NCBI GenBank assembly: GCA_030765065.1
Contig: CM060986.1
Coordinates: 75,261,573 to 75,325,572, forward strand
Direction of reading: 5' to 3'
Length of the DNA stretch: 64,000 nt
From: Deroplatys truncata
Lineage: Eukaryota; Arthropoda; Insecta; Mantodea; Mantidae
The notes under the pieces were generated by a model. It ran no database searches. It saw only the letters and a program-made list of their open reading frames with translations, and had not been told where the DNA came from. Positions 48,481 through 59,845 of the stretch are shown piece after piece (the stretch's first letter is position 1; the number at the start of each line of letters is the position of its first letter). The translations under genes and the position numbers were made by a program.

Positions 48481-48636
48481 TCTTGAAAGATATCAAACTA
48501 TGTAACACATCAAGTAAAAATGTATAATACGTTATACTGTTCTAGCTGTGTTCAGTACTTAATAATGTAAAATATGTTTATAACAATGTATTACAATTAT
48601 TGTACTATTTAATCAATGTAAAGTATACAATGTATT

Positions 48637-48950
48637 GGAATTAATTGTTTTTACACACAAGCCGTGTGTTGGACAGGATTGGAAAGGCTGAATCAGGCAA
48701 CTGAAAAATTCAATGCCATAGACGGGATTTGAACTACGGATCTCCCGGTCTCCGTCCGGTTGCTCTAACCACTGAGCTACCATGGCAACACACGGCACGA
48801 TTACCAAATTCTCCAGCTGATTCGCATTTTTCCTGGTAAACCACAAGGAGATCTCAAATTGTATTGAGATGACATATCCCAATGGCGAGTTACAATGTTG
48901 TAAGTACTTTAAGTCCCGGGCTTCATAGTTTCAACCACTATTAGGTGAAT
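48637..48950 (-). repeat. tRNA-derived SINE, family 2, copy 1
   Basis: The minus strand reads GGTAGCTCAGTGGTTAGAGC (A box) and GTAGTTCAAATCCCG (B box), inside a body with AATTTTTCAGTTGCCTGATTC. Outer ends read GGAATTAATTGTTTTTACAC. This is the most tRNA-like head in the window, but it sits mid-element and recurs in tandem, so SINE is the better call. Confidence 0.7.
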
Positions 48951-48952
48951 TA

Positions 48953-49209
48953 ATGGAATTAATTGTTTTTCCACACATCTCAATACAATTTGAGATCTCC
49001 TTGTGGTTTACGGGGAAAAATGCGAATCACCTGGAGAATTTGGTGTCGTGCCTGTGTTGCCATGGTAGCTCAGTGGTTAGAGCAACCGGACGGAGACCGG
49101 GAGATCCCTGGTGCAAATCCCGGCTATGGCATTAAATTTTTCAGTCGCCTGATTCAGCCTTTCCAATCCTGTTAAACACACGACTTGTATGGAAAAACAA
49201 TTAATTCCA
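48953..49209 (+). repeat. tRNA-derived SINE, family 2, copy 2
   Basis: Forward copy starting GTGGTTTACGGGGAAAAATGC upstream of GGTAGCTCAGTGGTTAGAGC; B box TGGTGCAAATCCCGG. Its end (ACAATTAATTCCATTAATAG) mirrors the start of copy 1. Confidence 0.7.
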
Positions 49210-49212
49210 TTA

Positions 49213-49450
49213 ATAGACGTAATAGTGGCTGAAACTATGAAGTCCGGAACTTAAACTACTTACAGTATTGTAAGTCGCCATTGGGGTATGTCATCTTAAT
49301 ACAATTCGAGATCTCCTTGTGGTTTACCGGGAAAAATGCAAATCACCTGGAAAATTTGGTGTCGTGCCGTGTGTTGCCATGGTAGCTCAGTGGTTAGAGC
49401 TACCGGCTATGGCATTGAATTTTTCAGTCGCCTGATTCAGCCTATACAAT
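49213..49450 (+). repeat. tRNA-derived SINE, family 2, copy 3 (deleted)
   Basis: Forward copy in tandem with copy 2. A deletion of about 35 bases removes the stretch from the end of the A-box region through the B box: GTGGTTAGAGC jumps to TACCGGCTATGGC. Confidence 0.7.
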
Positions 49451-49554
49451 GTATTATTACTGTACTCGTATGTATGGATATAAGTTGCGATATGACCTAG
49501 TAGTCCAAGCGACTATAAATAAAGAAAAATAATAATAACAACAATAATGACAAT

Positions 49555-49800
49555 GTCCGGCCACACACAGCCAAACAAATTCAAGATTTGATCCCATCAT
49601 TTGGTTGGGAACCATTCGACCACCCTTCTTACAGTCCGTATTGCACCAAGCGATTTTCATCTGAATAAATTCCTTGGTGGAAAACATTTCAAAGACGATG
49701 TTGTGAAACAAGAAGTACAGACTTGGGTTTCATCACAGGCTGCATCATTTTTGACGAAGGCTTACCAAAACTGGTTTCCCATTACGAAAAGTGTATGAAT
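49555..49800 (+). pseudogene. Mariner transposase C-terminal fragment
   Basis: Across one frame change it reads RPHTAKQIQDLIPSFGWE-like text, PSDFHLNKFLGGKHFKDDV and VQTWVSSQAASFLTKAYQNW, ending near a stop after KSV. PSDFHL carries the position after the third catalytic Asp. It forms the 3' half of the split mariner. Confidence 0.8.
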
Positions 49801-49916
49801 AATGGCGATGAATATGTGGAGAAGTCTGGTTAGGTAATGAATGATAAAGTATTTTGAAAGTAGTGTTCTGTTATTTTTTAAAAAAAATATCGCTACTTAC
49901 TTTAAAAACACCCTCG

Positions 49917-50940
49917 TAAAAGAAAACATCAGGCGAGAAATGTACTGAATTTCGGATAGTGAATTCTTGAGTGCGAATGAAAATTTCCTTAGAGATGCCA
50001 TAAACAAGCGCATAGAGAAGGAAAGTATTTCCAACATCTCGTATGTAGTAGGCTTATTATATTTGTAGTTGTAACTGTAAATTTGAGAACGTGTGGGGAT
50101 GAATATTATAATTCGTTCGGTGGGAATCCCAGCTGCAGCGGCTGGCACGCGAAAAGCCGTGTGGTGGCATTTATTTCATGTATTGTTTAATTTACATAAA
50201 CACAATGTTTATTATAGAATTGCAACAAGTCTGTTTCATTTAATCAGCCTTATTTTCTTTACCCTACTAAGCAAATCTAATGTGCAATAAAGCCTTCAAT
50301 ATACGTATGTTGCGTTGCGTTTGAAATCATGCAACAGCTTAGCTACAAAAACAAGGTTCTCGTACATTAATGAGAATAATTCAGCATTCTCTCAGATGTT
50401 AGTTCACCGTTCCAGAGAGTAGACGCACCAACCTAGTAAATCTACGTGTTCCGACATCCTCTGTAGAGGAAGCTGAAGTGATGGCTGGAGAGCAGGAATA
50501 CCGCAAACATCCGTGTTGGCTTCTATAAGTCCATCTGAAAGCCAAGCGTAAATAGCTAGCACAAGCACATTTTCTTTTTGACTAGTTCTCCATCAACGGC
50601 GGCTATCTGTCTGCCACCAACGCGACGGTGCTGCTCTCTGGCGTCCTTAATTTATTATTTCTGACCTAAGTTGAATAATAAATGCTGCAAATGAAGTTTA
50701 CTCAGCTGTGTTAGCTTGCTAACGTGAAACAGTTTCTAGAGGTGTGGTTGGTCAGGCTGTTGCTATGAAACAGGGCTGTCCAATACTCCTTCTAAAGGGA
50801 TCAATATTATCCTTTCCTGGAATGATGCACAAATAAATGTATTACACCTTAGCTTGCTCAGGTTTCGACACACACTTAGTGCAGTGAATTTTCTGCGAAT
50901 ATAAAATTCTCTTCACTCTGAATGCCTTTTGTAAAAATAG
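49917..50940. other. No gene recognised
   Basis: Mixed composition. The right flank of the split mariner runs into the LTR-like repeat without other landmarks. Confidence 0.35.
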
Positions 50941-51960
50941 TGAGGCAGTGTTTTTAACACTTAAATAATTTCAGTCTAATTAAATAATATGTCAGTTCAA
51001 TAACAGTCCGCCTTGAAGCAATATGTGTATGTAATAATTTGTAAAATGTATGTAACAGTCATTACATACGCTTATATTATTGCAAACATGTTCAATAATG
51101 TTATGTGAATGCATTACGTAATTTAATAATGTAGGAGCTGTGAGAAATAGGTCAAAAGTTGCTAACAAAGAGGTAACAATGAAGTAACCTTGAGTCAATA
51201 ATGAGTAACAAAGTTTAACAGTACAACTTGTGATTCTTGGAGTGACAATAATGTAATTTTAGTGACAGTTTATAAAATTGACCATTCAATTAGTTGAATG
51301 CAGGTATTTTATTGGAGTACGATTAGCCAATCAGACTTGAAATACAGAAATTTACAAGTTCAGACGGTTGAAATTTAGTCAGTTGCATGCGGATAGTGTT
51401 TGTAACTGGATTCGTGATGCGTCCTCGAGAAATAGAATACGTATTCGTGTGACATGAAAATAGTATAGTATTAAAAAGTGCAAGTATTAAACAAAAGAAT
51501 CTCACAGCTCTCGATATCAGTGAAGTGCTATTTAATTTGTCTCAAGGATTAATAAAAATGAGTGAATTAAAACTTAAAATCAATGTAAGCCTACATTCTT
51601 GTTGCATCACGCCCTGCCAAGATATCCATGACTCTAAAATAATACTGACGCAGCCGAGGCAAACATAAATATATATTATTTAAAGAAACAGTTAAATTAC
51701 AAAGCTATTATTTTTAAACTTGGGGCAAAGACCACCTGAAAGTACATTTGGGGCGAAGGCTACCTGAAACTATTTAATATACGTAAGGTTGCAACTACTT
51801 CAAGTGTTCGGCTCCCCAAGAGTTGAAATATAATACAGCATCTACTGACTGACTTTCAATACGTAGCAGCAACTAACTATTTCAAATTGACGCCCAAAGC
51901 GTGGTGCAAATAACGTAACAAACCACCTACTTCAAATTGGCGTCCATACGTGGAGCTAAA
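50941..51960 (+). repeat. LTR-like repeat, copy 2
   Basis: It starts TGAGGCAGTGTTTTTAACAC and aligns with copy 1 through GCATTACGTAATTTAATAATG, AGCTGTGAGAAATAGG, AAGTGCAAGTATTAAAC and CATCACGCCCTGCCAAGA. The tail ends with TTGACGCCCAAAGCGTGG and TTGGCGTCCATACGTGGAGC, Lys-tRNA PBS-like motifs spaced about 47 bases apart. Confidence 0.6.
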
Positions 51961-52179
51961 TAAATAAACAACTCCAACGTAAAGACAATAACTTCCTCAA
52001 TAGTTAACCGTAAGACTGAGAGAAATACACAATATTCTCGTTTTTCCAGCCCACGTTATTCCGGTTTTACGGTCTATCTAGTTTTAGTTTTGAAAATTTG
52101 AAAATATGCGCATCCTTTGATAAGTATCGGGTTATAATTTTGGCACCACAGGTACCATAGAGATTGTATACCCAGCAAT

Positions 52180-52556
52180 AACGATAGAAAAAGTCATAGG
52201 GGAAGTTTTGTGTTCCACCCAATACAAGAGATCTCGCCGTAAATACATATTTTAAGGCCCCCTGAATCCAAAATAGGCATTTTTATAAAAAGGTCCGTGT
52301 GTGTGCCGGTGTGTCTGTGTGGATGTGTGACTGTGAACAACATAACTCAAAACCGAAAAGTCAGATAAATACGAAACTTGGTATTTTAAGTTCAGTATCT
52401 TTCAAAGATGCGACACTAAGATTTTAAAGAAAAATCCCTCCACCCCAGACTACCCTTTACATGGAACATTTTTAGAAGATTTTGATTTTCTCAACAATGC
52501 CTCTAACGGTTTTGAGTGAAATATCATATTTAAGATATTTTCATGACAATAAGCTA
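52180..52556 (+). repeat. Long-TIR family, left-arm fragment
   Basis: Landmarks GTGTTCCACCCAATACAAG, CCCCCTGAATCCAAAATAGG, a GTGTGTCTGTGTGG patch, AAAGATGCGACAC and CCTTTACATGGAACATTTT are in left-arm order. It lies between two oppositely oriented LTR-like repeats. Confidence 0.7.
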
Positions 52557-53174
52557 CCAGGGTGTTAAGATTATTTTATTCGTTTATAGGACAGTTCTGA
52601 TAAAAACCGTGGATTTCTCATCTGAACAGCTTTCAACTCTCTTTCTTTTGCAGTGATACCAATTTCACTATTGCACATCAAAGTTCTCGGATATCCTTAT
52701 TTTGCTAATCCACATTACCTCCGGTCGCATATAGTCCGATCAAACAAGGTTCTTGTCTACTGGGCAAAAATGTAGAGCTCATTAAAATGCACAACAATAA
52801 CATAAAATACTTGTGCTGTTTACCATTTCAAAAATTTGTAGCGGTTCCCCTTGGTAACACCCCACTACGTTGATGATGATGGATGCTGTATTATGTACTT
52901 GTAGATCGTCTTGATGCCCGTACTCTTGTGACGTATCTTGAGGCTCTTGTAGACTGGAATCTGATGATTGAGCACCTGTGTTCTTGTGTGTGTTAGTGTG
53001 TTGTAATTATTATTTTATAATTATGCCACGGTTGTTGTATTTGTGTCGGAGAGCACTTGTGTCTTGTCAGGGTTAGCTATGGGAACGTTAAAATATTTTG
53101 CACACACGTATTCTGTTAATTATTTCACTTGCAGTTTAGATAAACTACCTTACATTTGAGAAAGGTATTTTGTT
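52557..53174. other. No gene recognised
   Basis: Spacer between a long-TIR arm and LTR-like copy 3. If copy 3 is a 5' LTR its internal region would start here on the minus strand, but no gag-like frame is seen. Confidence 0.35.
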
Positions 53175-54198
53175 GTAGGAGTTGTATTTGCCCCCACGTA
53201 TGGACGTCAATTTGAAGTAGATGTTTGTTAGCTCCACGTATGGAAGCCAATTTGAGAAGTTAGTTTTAGGAGTTGTATCGTATTTCAACTGTTGTAGAGC
53301 CGAACACTTGTAGTTGCAACCGCACGTATAGTAAACAATTTCCGGTTGTATTCGCCCCAAGAAAATGTACTTTCAGGTGGCCTTTGCCCCAAGTTTAAAA
53401 AATATTAACTTTGTAATTAAACTGTTTCTTTAAACATTTAATATTTATGTTTGCCTCGGCTGTGTCAGTATTATTGTTAGAGACATGGAAGTCTTGGCAG
53501 GGCGTGATGCGATAAAGAATGTAGGCTTACACAGATTTTAAATTTTAATTCGCACCTTTTTATTAATCCTTGACACAAACTAAATAGCACTTCACTGATA
53601 TCGAGAGCTGTGAGATTCTGTTACTTAATACTTTACTTAATACGTAAAAACCTATTTTTCGTTTCACACGAATACGTATTATATTTCTCGAGGACGCATC
53701 ACGCATCCAGTTATAATCACTGTCTGCAGGCAACTGAACTGATTTCAAGCGCCTAAACTTTGTAAATTTATGTATTTCAAGTCTCTGATTGACTAATCCT
53801 ACTCCAATAGAATACCTTCATTTAACTAAAGCTTTTTCTGGTTGTTGATTGGCTATGTTTTAAACTGTCACTAAAATTACATTATTGTTCATCCAATAAT
53901 CAGAGGTAGTATTATTAAACTCTCAAACTCATTACCTCAAGGTTACCTCATTGTTAGCAAAGTTTAACTTGTTATTCTCACAGCTCCTACATTATTAAAT
54001 TTCGTAATACATACACATAACATTATTGAACATGTATACAATAATATAAGCATATGCAATGACTGTTACATATATTTTACAAATTATTACATACACATAT
54101 TGCTTCAAGGCGGGCTGTTATTGAATTTACATATTATATAATTTAACAAATCATTTAAGTGTTAAAAATACTGCTTCACATTTTCATAATTCACTATT
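53175..54198 (-). repeat. LTR-like repeat, copy 3 (inverted)
   Basis: The minus strand starts TGAAGCAGTATTTTTAACAC (54198 downwards) and matches copy 2 throughout, including two AGCCAATCA-like boxes. Near its low end are the PBS-like TTGGCTTCCATACGTGGAGC and TTGACGTCCATACGTGGGGG. It forms a ~1-kb inverted repeat with copy 2. Confidence 0.6.
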
Positions 54199-57040
54199 AT
54201 CTTTGTCATGTTAACCTATGTATAACTGGTAGACTTTGAATACATAGTTTTAGCGTCTATTTAGAGACGAGTTTATAGACTACCTTCCTGCTCAAGCACT
54301 GACAAGCTTCTGTTAGCGTTCCTTCCAACCGTCTTCTTAACATACGTATTTGAATTATATGTATGTAGCAATGTGCCTAATTGGTGCTTCTACCCAATAA
54401 CATCCAATAACAGTTATATATATATATATGTTTAGAGACTTCCATCGTCTTAATTATGAATCCAAAGTTCGTTACATGCTTACATAGATACTACTACATT
54501 TATCGTAATTTTATATTGCTGGTTATATAGCCAACAATAGCCTTTCCACCTCATATTATATTTTATAAGTTATAAAGTAATATACTTGTTCTCTACCATG
54601 TGTACATTACAAATATATGTGTTTTAACATCCTCTTACTTATTATGCGCACAAAGAGCGCAAAAGAAAATTTCACTGCACCGTGCATCTATGGCACATTA
54701 TTTATCGTTGTACGTGGCCTTGCGAAGCCATGGACATTCATTGGTTGTTTTAGGCCATAGAGCAAGGGTGCACCAGTCCTTCTACTAAATGGTTTACACC
54801 AATAATCACAACAAAGGTTACAAAATGGCGTAGAAACGAAATATATGTTTTACGCTCTCGATCGTATTGGCTAAAAAAGAGAGAGGTAGAGAGAGTGCAT
54901 TCAGTTTGTCATACATATCTCTTATCGTGATTGGTAACCCATACCTTATCGGCTAGTGCAGGACACGCTTTTGAAAGGGTTAAAGGCTAAGGGGAAAACT
55001 TGATGAGCGCCCAGGTTAGCGAAATGTAGAATGCGTGATGTGAGAAGATTTTCAGGGGGTACAAATTAAAGTTTGAATGATATTCATTAAATACATAGCA
55101 AGGCAGCACTTGATAACAAAAAATAAACAGAACTGTATTCTCATAGTGATATCAATGCTTGTTGCTGCATAGAGGCAAACATAACTAAATAATAAATAAA
55201 GCAGCATGCTTTCCCTCTAGTTCAAACTATAATTGGTTAACGTACCATTAGCAACACACTGCTGATCATGGGAATTAAACAGGAGTATAGACAAACTATA
55301 ACTCAATTTTATTGCCATGTTATGTATGGCTTTTTCTGTAAACCATATACATATACATGTTTATCTCTAGTTTCTAAAACATGACCAGTCAATTATAACA
55401 AAAGAGTTATTTTCATTTAGTAAAAGAATATCTGAAATTCATGCATTATGCGGATGCTTTATGGGGAGTGCCTACTTTCTGACGAGAATGTAGCCCTTCT
55501 TCCCACTTTCCTGGAATGTTTTTCTCCAGTAATTTATTATAAAAACACTTTTATGCACTACCGTTTCAATTGCTGTAACAGTGCGACCAGCCTCACACAT
55601 CTCACGATGCGTCCACGAGTAATTTCGCTAGTATACGGCATGACTGGTTCTGAGACAATAAACATATTTTGTTTCAATAACCCCAGAAAAGCAAAGCCAT
55701 CATCCTCCCCACTTTTCCCCCTTATTGATGTGTTATCAAGTCACCACGCTCTGCGATAGGTAAGGTGAAGGACAACGCCTCATAAGACCCCAAAAACCGA
55801 TATAAAATCCGCCAAAGGTTTTCTTTGGCGCTCTATGTACAATATTAGTAAAGAAAATACATAACACCTAAAACTTAGAACAAAAAATATTAAAGAAATT
55901 AACTATTAACGTGTTGCTACTGAGAAGCTGTGAACTAGATATCTTATTACATTAATGAGTTCTTTTATTAGTTTGTCCGTGGCTAGTACTGTGTGTTGTT
56001 TCATATATTCGTTGCTATTAGTTCAGTTTTTTCAATACTTTACATATTGAGAAGTGCTAAGGCAGCATACTTTTGTTTCTAGTGATGTGCTGCAAACAGT
56101 ATGTATTTTAAAAAAGTTTATAGCTACACACTTAAAGATTTGACTTTCACTCCAGTCTACTGCATCTCTGTTGTACCTACAAGTTAAATGTGTAATAAAA
56201 GAATTTCTGTAAACGTTTATCTCGATTTACATGAAGCAGATAATAAGCCTTTCTAAGCAAAGTTTGTAGAAAATAGAAAAAGTTACGTGAAAGTGTATTA
56301 GGTTTTTTAATGCCACTTTATCCTTGTTATAAGGTACGAGGTACATTACTACAAACAATCTCTAACCCTCTTCTGGTATGATTGCTTTAAAGGCAGGATG
56401 TTCACCTATTGTTCGCTTCCCTATCGTTGCTATGGAGAAGCAAAGGCAGGAAAGTTCACGGTCCAATGCTCTCGCAGTCCAAATTACTTTCCAATTGCAA
56501 CTTGCAGATTGCGCTCAATAAAACAACTGGGACAGGGTTGGTCAGCAAACCTCGCTTTGTGGACGCTTTTATACCACATCTCTATCTCTTCTAAAGCAGA
56601 ATTTAGTAGAGATAGGAATAACATAACGGAAATTAACTACATTGAACGAATAAATACTAATTTTAATGATGCATTAATGAATAAATACAAGAATTCCTAC
56701 ATCAAATTGCTACAGCTCGAGGGTTATTTGAAAAGTTCTCCGAATTACACACAAATAACCTTTACGAAGCACCTTTATTTTCAAAACCAGTAATTGTTTA
56801 TGTAATCACTTGTGAATAACACAGAGATTGTTATACAATCATAGTGGGGATACTTTTGTTACAGTGCCGACGTGTGTGCATGGGAAACATAGCAAGTATC
56901 GACTTTCATGTAGTTATTAAGTACTTCATAAGAAAGGGTATAAATGTACCTAAGTGAAATTTATACCGATACGATGAACTCTCCACCATCTTTTTCAATC
57001 TTTTCCAAGTTGACCACGGTGTTTAAAACTTAACCGTAAA
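54199..57040. other. No gene recognised; minor repeats
   Basis: Contains (TA)8 at 54415-54430 and an inner fragment of a long-TIR left arm at 56185-56320 (TTTCTGTAAACGTTTATCTC, AAAAGTTACGTGAAAGTGT). Plus-strand frames at 55448-55759 (103 codons) and 56398-56793 (131 codons) are unrecognised. Confidence 0.4.
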
Positions 57041-57054
57041 GTTTTGGCAGATAA

Positions 57055-58470
57055 AGCACACAGCGGAAGACTAAATTCGCCACAATGGTAGAAATCTTCA
57101 AAAAAAGTATCGAAGTAACTCTGTAGGATGTCGACTGAATGTGTCCGAAATTGCTGAAGCTCTGGAATTTAATGTAACGCATGTTTCACATTTGGCGAGA
57201 AGAGTTGTACACCAAAACGTTAACTGTAAGATGGACAACGCGATTGCTAATGAGGATCAAAAGCTAACCAGAATGCAAATATCTGAGCAAATTTTGGCTC
57301 GTTTTTCGAGAGATCCCACCAACTTAATGTATCAATTTGTAACAAATGCTTCAACATGGTTGCACCACTACTGAAAAAAGAAGTGCAGTCTAAGTAACGG
57401 AAGCACCAAGATACTTGCCAAATCATGCAAAGCGTGTGAAATCGGCCGGGAAGATCAGGGTCATTTTTCTGGGATGCCATTGTTGTGCTGCCAATTGATC
57501 GTCTTCGCCATGGAAAATTTATCATCGGAGCGTATTGTGGCATTATAATTTCATTGCCATTACCAGACGCACTGTTGTGCTGTATTGTTGCTACTAGACG
57601 CAGCATTATTGGGTCTCCTTAGATATATTTCGGCTTAACGGCCTCTCCCTTTCGATGCGGATCACGCCAAAGAGAGGGATCTGTTTGAAACTATCTGGTG
57701 AGACGTCAGACCTGTCTGGCTTTGGCTAGACACGGTTGATGGGGGGAAAGGATAGCATCACTCGAGTGGAAGTAGTCGCTGGAGCCAGAAGTGTGTGGCC
57801 AGTCTACGGTCTGTGGCATCTCCCTCTATCCTGTTTCCTTTGTTAATTATGTAGAGAAGGTCAAACGTTTTTGTGAATAAATCCCAGGTAATGTGTGTTA
57901 CGTAATCTTCCGATGTAATATAAAACACACGTCTTCCCCTTAATTCTACACACCAAGGTCCCGGACTTTTGCTGCCAGCGAGTTGTGCTCCCTATGTGCG
58001 TGTTGGGGTGACCTAAATCAATCATTTTCTGGTAACCTTTTTGGCCTTTCATCCCAACATGTAACAGTATTATTCTATCCTTCTGGATCATCTGAACACG
58101 AAATCATGTGAGAATAGACCGGGGTGGCAACGAAGAAAGTAATCTTCCATCAAGCCATCTTTCGCCCTCGTACGTGTGTTGTTTCAGTGCAACAAGACAC
58201 TTGAACATCAAAGAAGTGGAGTATACTTTGCTCCACATCCATCTTATTGCCCTGACTTAACTTCACCAGACTCCCACCTGTTCCCTAATTCAGAAAATTT
58301 CTTGATGGAAAGAAATGCTTGTCCGATGAACTTAAATCCATCAGTATAGGCGTATTTTGCAGTCCTTGATGAATCTGACTTCGTGACGAGATAAAGGCCA
58401 TGGCGTATCGCTAGATCAAGTGCAAGGTTGAAACATAAGGATAGTTTCAAAAATATATGACATTATTTTG
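57055..58470 (+). pseudogene. Mariner transposase pseudogene with insertion
   Basis: The N-terminal part reads GRLNSPQ..., VSEIAEALEFNVTHVSHL (helix-turn-helix), EDQKLTRMQISEQILARFSR and FVTNASTWLHHY, where the consensus IDETWVHHY should carry the first Asp. The second part gives KSAGKIRVIF-type text and RHGKFIIGAY in shifted frames up to about 57610. After an interruption the C-terminus resumes near 58170: HPSYCPDLTSPDSHLFPN (last Asp), AYFAVLDESDF and RLKHKDSFKNI. The ASTW change and the frameshifts kill it. It differs from the CGAGG mariners. Confidence 0.8.
57612..58100. repeat. Unidentified insertion in mariner
   Basis: About 0.5 kb of GC-richer sequence (GGCTTAACGGCCTCTCCC..., GGTCCCGGACTTTTGCTGCC) separates the two halves of the mariner and replaces its second-Asp region. 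I cannot assign it to a family. Borders are approximate. Confidence 0.4.
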
Positions 58471-58983
58471 CGCTTCATTTTGAGGACTTTTTAAATGACT
58501 AGTATTTATTACAACGTGATTGTGTGTTCCTAAAAGTACGATCTTATTACCGTTATTAAGAACCAAAATGGCCGACAGAAGGTTAAAAACCGCCGCTGAA
58601 AGAAGACGGAACTTGACGCAGTTTCAGTATAGAGCTTGGTATTTTAAATATGACACCATATGTCAGCAAGCGCGGTAGATAATGGCTCATGCGAGACTCG
58701 GACACCATCCTGATTTATTACACCACACTGCATACACTAGGCCGCGGCGCTTTACCTGAAATAAAACACCCCGGTTTTAGGCAGCCCTACGCGCGTCAAA
58801 AAATGCCAACCGAGGGAAAAAAAAGAATTAAATTACCCGATATCTGCTATGTCTTCCTTTTGTGTAATAAATAGCTCTAGGAAGTAAATTACAGCGATGT
58901 TCATCACTGAAATCTGATTCTCTGCAGCCTACCAGCGGCGATTATAAAACCTGGATTTTATCGGACCCCTTGTAATTTCCATA

Positions 58984-59090
58984 ATGTGGTGGAGTGGTCA
59001 GAGAGCTGGCTTCGCGCTCGGAGGATCCGGCTTCAATTCCCGGCCTGGGATTGGGGATTTTTCTTTAATTGGGATTATTCCCTACCCTCC
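58984..59090 (+). repeat. tRNA-derived SINE head
   Basis: GTGGTGGAGTGGTCAGAGAG (A box) and GGCTTCAATTCCCGG (B box) are followed by a GGGATTTTTC body. A long-TIR fragment begins shortly after. Confidence 0.6.
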
Positions 59091-59134
59091 ACAGAGTCTA
59101 AAAGTGTGCATGCTAATATAAGTTATATGATATA

Positions 59135-59845
59135 TTCACTTGACATCTGTAACCTTTATCGTTTATTAGTGGGTACGCCAATTATTCTTACTCGTGCTTA
59201 GTTTTCTATCTACTTCATTTTAATACAAACAAACCCTTGCAGAAATAGCTGCATTACACATTTCTTTAGAGAAACAAAGAGAACCACGATAGTTAAATGT
59301 TTAAAAACTGGACTTTATACGCTGCCTTAAAATTCGATGGTGTTCCCATGCAATTGCAAGAAACAACTGAATGTTGAAAGGACATTATAAATAAAATGTA
59401 TATCCTGAATTTTCAGGGAACAACCTGTGAAGTCCTTTTCATTTGAAAGGGAATTTGTATTAGCTTGTATAGCTGGTGAACGTTAAGTGATAGACGGAAA
59501 CGTACCACACAAGAAATATAGATCTCTTTTAAAAACACAATTTATTTCAAATATCGTTTTATGTAGTATCAGCCTTTTCCGAGATATCCGTTATTAAATG
59601 TTCGATTTGTTCAATACTTTGGCATACTTTTAATGCCAGCATAGAGCGTCCAGTTCTTAAACATTTGACTATCACTGTTCTACTTGTATTCAAACGAAAT
59701 GTTCAATGTAGCTATTTCTGCGAAGGTTTATCTCGAATAAAATGAAGTACATAGAGAAATAAATTTTCTTGAATAATTTGTATACCTCTAATAAACGACA
59801 GAGGATAGAGAAAGTCATATGATGTAACACACCATATTGTTATTT
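59135..59845. repeat. Long-TIR inner arms joined in reverse configuration
   Basis: 59135-59395 is the inner part of a right arm (from CTGTAACCTTTATCGTTTATTAG outwards). 59396-59845 is the inner part of a left arm, running toward its inner end (ACAGAGGATAGAGAAAGTC). The two are inverted copies of each other (for example AGAAATAGCTGCATTACACA and the complement of TGTAGCTATTTCTGCGAAGG). The inner ends point outward, the opposite of a normal element. Confidence 0.65.

Larger units (their letters stand above)
46353..49916 (+). mobile_element. Mariner element split by nested insertions
   Basis: The 5' end CGAGACATATTTCTAAAGTA (after TA, 46351-46352) and the 3' end, complement CGAGGGTGTTTTTAAAGTA (before TA, 49917-49918), are matching inverted ends of the CGAGG mariner family. 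The 5' piece (46353 to about 46690) encodes a degenerate N-terminus (RNVLRVLNARNGALANIHRQ-like text; frame broken). The 3' piece (49555-49916) encodes the C-terminus. Between them lie a long-TIR arm, a LINE fragment and three SINE units, about 2.9 kb. The middle ~0.6 kb of the transposase is missing, so the original element had probably already lost it. Joining the two halves is an inference. Confidence 0.6.

Noticed and set aside
48725-48800. Possible functional tRNA gene (minus strand, GGTAGCTCAGTGGTTAGAGC with B box)
   Set aside because: The acceptor stem does not pair, the sequence recurs twice more within 700 bases inside a longer repeated body, and one copy lacks the B box. It is a SINE.
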